Below, piece by piece: positions 33,041-35,034 of a stretch of 35,034 bases of DNA. The stretch spans positions 1 to 35,034 of the forward strand of contig JAEXZS010000018.1 of NCBI GenBank assembly GCA_023451375.1. Direction: 5' to 3'. The DNA is from Pseudomonadota bacterium. GTDB lineage: Bacteria; Pseudomonadota; Alphaproteobacteria; Caulobacterales; Caulobacteraceae. Position 1 is the stretch's first letter, and each line of letters opens with the position of its first letter. Under the pieces are notes generated by a model, which made no database searches, was not told the origin of the DNA, and saw only the letters and a program-made list of their open reading frames with translations. The position numbers and the translations under genes were made by a program.

Positions 33041-33051
33041 TTAGGACCTAA
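33041..33051. promoter_or_regulatory. small palindrome upstream of hmgA
   Basis: TTAGGACCTAA is an 11-base palindrome (five-base arms, one central base) 26 bases upstream of the hmgA start, between mnmC and hmgA. In GC-rich DNA this AT-flanked symmetry stands out and could be a regulator half-turn site. No consensus is recognised. Confidence 0.3.
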
Positions 33052-33063
33052 GACGCCATGCCG

Positions 33064-34848
33064 CTAGGGGCGGATCGCCGCCCGATCCGGCGCGATACGC
33101 GCGGCCTGCCGGCGCGGCAGCGGCGACGGCGTCCCCGCGATCTGGGCGGCGACATGCTCCCCCAGCAGCGGCGCGAGGCAAAGGCCGCGTGAGCCCAGGC
33201 CGCCCAGCATCCACAGACCCTCGTCCAGTCGCCCGGCGACAGGTAGGCGATCGGCCGTCGTCGCGCGCACGGCGGCGCGGGCGTGAACCGCCGCCGCGTC
33301 CTCGACCTGGCTGGCCAGTCCTGGCGCGCGGGCGCGCAGGGTCTCGCGATTGCGGGCGCTGTCCTCCGCCCGGACATCGACACCCGTCTGACCCCGATCA
33401 TGGGTGGCGCCGAACAGCAGGCCTTCTCCGGTTGGTGCGGCGTAGCCGCCCCAGGCCGTGCCTCCCGCCGCGACGCCCTCCACCCAGTCGGCCTGGCCCC
33501 GCACGGGCGTCAGCGACGGACCGCCCGGCAGCAGGGCCGCCGAGCCCCAGCCGGCGGCGAGCACCACCTGTCCGGCTTCCACGATCACGTGGTCGTCGCC
33601 GTCGAGCAATCGCCAGCTCCCTTCCCTTCGCTCCAGCCGAGCGACCGTGGCGGTGACCCGCTCTACACCGGTCAGCCAGGTTTCCACGGCCGCAAGCGGT
33701 CGAATCACGCGCGCGTCGCGCATCATCAGACCGCCGGTGTCGACGGCGTCGCCGAGCCAGGCCGAGGCGGCCCCGGCGTTGATGACCTGCATGGCGCCTT
33801 GGGGCCACAGCGCCTGGGCCGCGATCTTCTCGAAACGCGCCACATCACGCGGGGCGTGGGGCAGTTGCAGAACTCCGTGCGCAATGACGCCGGCCGGCAC
33901 GGCTTCATACAGGTGCGCCGCACGTTCCAACGCCTGGGCGTAGAGAGCCGCCAGCTCGAGATCACCCGCGTCCAGGCGGGGCGTGACCAGCCCGGCCGGA
34001 AAGCCCGAACCGCCCGCGCCCGGCTGCGCGCCCTCGACCAGCATGACATCGGCGCCCAGCGCCGCCAGGGCGCGGGATGTCGCCGCGCCCGCGATCCCCG
34101 CCCCCACGACGGCGACGCGCTGCGACGAAGCGGAGGTGACGGGATCGCCCGGCAGGCGCGCTTCAAGCCGCTCGCGCTTGCGACCATGACCGGGGCGTTT
34201 CTCGACGCCGAAGCCCCGCTGGGCTAGCCCACGCCGCACCAGGCCCGCCACGGTGAAGGTGGCGAGACGCGCGCCCGGAGCGGAGCGGGCGGCGACGCCG
34301 TCCAGCACCTCCGGTGACCACATGCCCGGGTTCAGCGACGGCGAGAAGCCGTCCAGGAACCAGGCGTCCGCCAGGCCCGACCACGCCTGAAGCGCCCAGG
34401 CCGCGTCGCCCACGGCGAGGTCCAGGACCGCGTGGAACTCGGGCAGATCCACCCGATGAAAGCCGGGGGTTCCCGGGGGCCAGCGATGCGTCAGGGCGCG
34501 CGCGGCCTCGGCCACCTCGGGCCAGTTCGACAGCGCCCGCCCCGCCTCTTCCGCGGTCAACGGAAAGCCCTCGATGGAGAAGACGTGCAGCCGCCCGCCC
34601 TGCGGCCGATGGCGGCGCCACAGGGTCAGCAGGGCGGCGATGTTCAGGCCCGTGCCGAAGCCCAACTCCGCCACGGTGAAGGACTGTCGCCGCTCCCAGG
34701 CCTCGGGCAGGCCGCAGCCGGCCAGGAAGACGGCGCGGCTCTCCGCCAGCCCGTCGTCGCGCGAGAAGTAGACGTCCCCGAACCGGCCCGAACGCGGCTC
34801 TCCGTCCCCGGTCCAGTCCAGCAGCGGCGAAACGTCGTCAGTCGTCAT
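33064..34848 (-). CDS. mnmC: bifunctional tRNA mnm5s2U34 methyltransferase / FAD-dependent oxidoreductase MnmC
   Basis: MnmC completes the mnm5s2U modification at tRNA wobble position 34. Its C-terminal FAD domain removes the carboxymethyl group and its N-terminal domain adds a methyl group from SAM. The 594-residue protein has an N-terminal DUF752 methyltransferase (GDVYFSRDDGLAESRAVFL, VAELGFGTGLN for SAM, DAWFLDGFSPSLNPGMW, FTVAGLVRRGL, GFGVEKRPGHGRKRE). A DAO-type FAD domain follows (VAVVGAGIAGAATSRALA, LVTPRLD, GQADWVEG, LGGLGSRGL). It is somewhat shorter than the E. coli protein (668), but both active modules appear present. It precedes hmgA on the same strand without obvious functional connection. 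Confidence 0.95.
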   Translation of the reverse strand: MTTDDVSPLLDWTGDGEPRSGRFGDVYFSRDDGLAESRAVFLAGCGLPEAWERRQSFTVAELGFGTGLNIAALLTLWRRHRPQGGRLHVFSIEGFPLTAEEAGRALSNWPEVAEAARALTHRWPPGTPGFHRVDLPEFHAVLDLAVGDAAWALQAWSGLADAWFLDGFSPSLNPGMWSPEVLDGVAARSAPGARLATFTVAGLVRRGLAQRGFGVEKRPGHGRKRERLEARLPGDPVTSASSQRVAVVGAGIAGAATSRALAALGADVMLVEGAQPGAGGSGFPAGLVTPRLDAGDLELAALYAQALERAAHLYEAVPAGVIAHGVLQLPHAPRDVARFEKIAAQALWPQGAMQVINAGAASAWLGDAVDTGGLMMRDARVIRPLAAVETWLTGVERVTATVARLERREGSWRLLDGDDHVIVEAGQVVLAAGWGSAALLPGGPSLTPVRGQADWVEGVAAGGTAWGGYAAPTGEGLLFGATHDRGQTGVDVRAEDSARNRETLRARAPGLASQVEDAAAVHARAAVRATTADRLPVAGRLDEGLWMLGGLGSRGLCLAPLLGEHVAAQIAGTPSPLPRRQAARIAPDRAAIRP

Positions 34849-34872
34849 GCGGGGCCTCTAGCATGCGCAACG

Positions 34873-34899
34873 AAAAAGGGCCGCCCAGAAGGACGGCCC
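34873..34899 (-). terminator. intrinsic terminator for the gene at the right edge
   Basis: On the minus strand GGGCCGTCC and GGGCGGCCC form a stem with one mismatch around a TTCT loop (34878-34899), followed by five T (34877-34873). It ends the Ala/Pro-rich gene and separates it from mnmC. Confidence 0.8.
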
Positions 34900-34923
34900 C
34901 GAAGGTGAAGGCCTCGCCGAGGC

Positions 34924-35034
34924 TCAGTGAGCTTCGGCCGGCGCGGCCGGAGCGGCGGGGGGCGTCTCTTGCTCCGCCGCCGGAGTGGTCCCGTCCGGCG
35001 CGGCGCTGTCGGCGGCCGCCGCGGCGGCTTCCCC
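34924..35034 (-). CDS. C-terminal end of an Ala/Pro-rich protein (partial)
   Basis: The last 36 codons of a gene that enters from the right edge are present, ending at a TGA (34926-34924). The tail is low complexity, rich in Ala, Pro and Glu (GEAAAAAADSAAPDG, AAPAAPAEAH). Such tails occur on several alphaproteobacterial proteins, including some ribosomal proteins and export factors, so the identity cannot be given from this piece. A terminator follows directly. Confidence 0.7.
   Translation of the reverse strand, partial: GEAAAAAADSAAPDGTTPAAEQETPPAAPAAPAEAH

Overview
This 35 kb window is high-GC, gene-dense chromosomal DNA. It most likely comes from an alphaproteobacterium of the Caulobacterales, with Brevundimonas or a close relative as the best guess. 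That guess rests on a dnaG-rpoD pair with an alphaproteobacterial-style DnaG, a zwf-pgl-edd-glk Entner-Doudoroff operon, two TonB receptor loci and homogentisate dioxygenase. It is an inference from protein features, not a database result. No tRNA, rRNA, CRISPR array, insertion sequence or phage gene was seen, and no stretch over 300 bases lacks a gene.

Layout, left to right. (1) 1-3283, minus: dnaG then rpoD (rpoD runs off the left edge); all four DnaG zinc-ligand positions are substituted. (2) 3363-7881: a patatin-like lipoprotein, then a divergent pair likely to act in peptidoglycan recycling (S66 LD-carboxypeptidase and a MurC/Mpl-like ligase), then a secreted GH16 glycosidase. (3) 7936-14495, minus: a tightly packed six-gene set of TonB receptor, small PepSY membrane protein, DUF2271 protein, DUF4198 protein, ApbE flavin transferase and membrane-anchored diflavin reductase. 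The DUF2271 protein carries an ApbE-type flavinylation motif (DGVSGAT). Together these look like an electron path from cytoplasmic NAD(P)H to a periplasmic flavoprotein serving metal uptake. (4) 14568-18950, minus: PiuC-type dioxygenase, siderophore TonB receptor with palindromic operators upstream, and an FAD-dependent reductase.

(5) 19029-25784, plus: a compact histidine operon, yerC-hisG-hisD-hisC'B-hisH-hisA-hisF-hisIE. Gene order and sequence features (long HisG, HisIE fusion, HisB C-terminus) resemble the gammaproteobacterial operon rather than the scattered alphaproteobacterial his genes. The hisC position holds a degenerate aminotransferase that has lost its PLP lysine and is fused to the HisB dehydratase. 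This is the most unusual coding feature in the window. A TrpR-like regulator heads the operon and an inverted repeat overlaps its probable promoter. (6) 25835-30913, plus: zwf-pgl-edd-glk, which take glucose to KDPG; eda is not in the window. (7) 30996-31350: a small glutamine-rich lipoprotein and a strong terminator. (8) 31361-35034, minus: the end of an Ala/Pro-rich gene with its terminator, mnmC (tRNA wobble uridine modification), hmgA (tyrosine catabolism) and a small Cys-rich lipoprotein coupled to hmgA.

The strongest leads are the HisC-pseudoenzyme/HisB fusion within a probably transferred his operon, and the flavinylated DUF2271/PepSY/ApbE/diflavin reductase system beside a TonB receptor.
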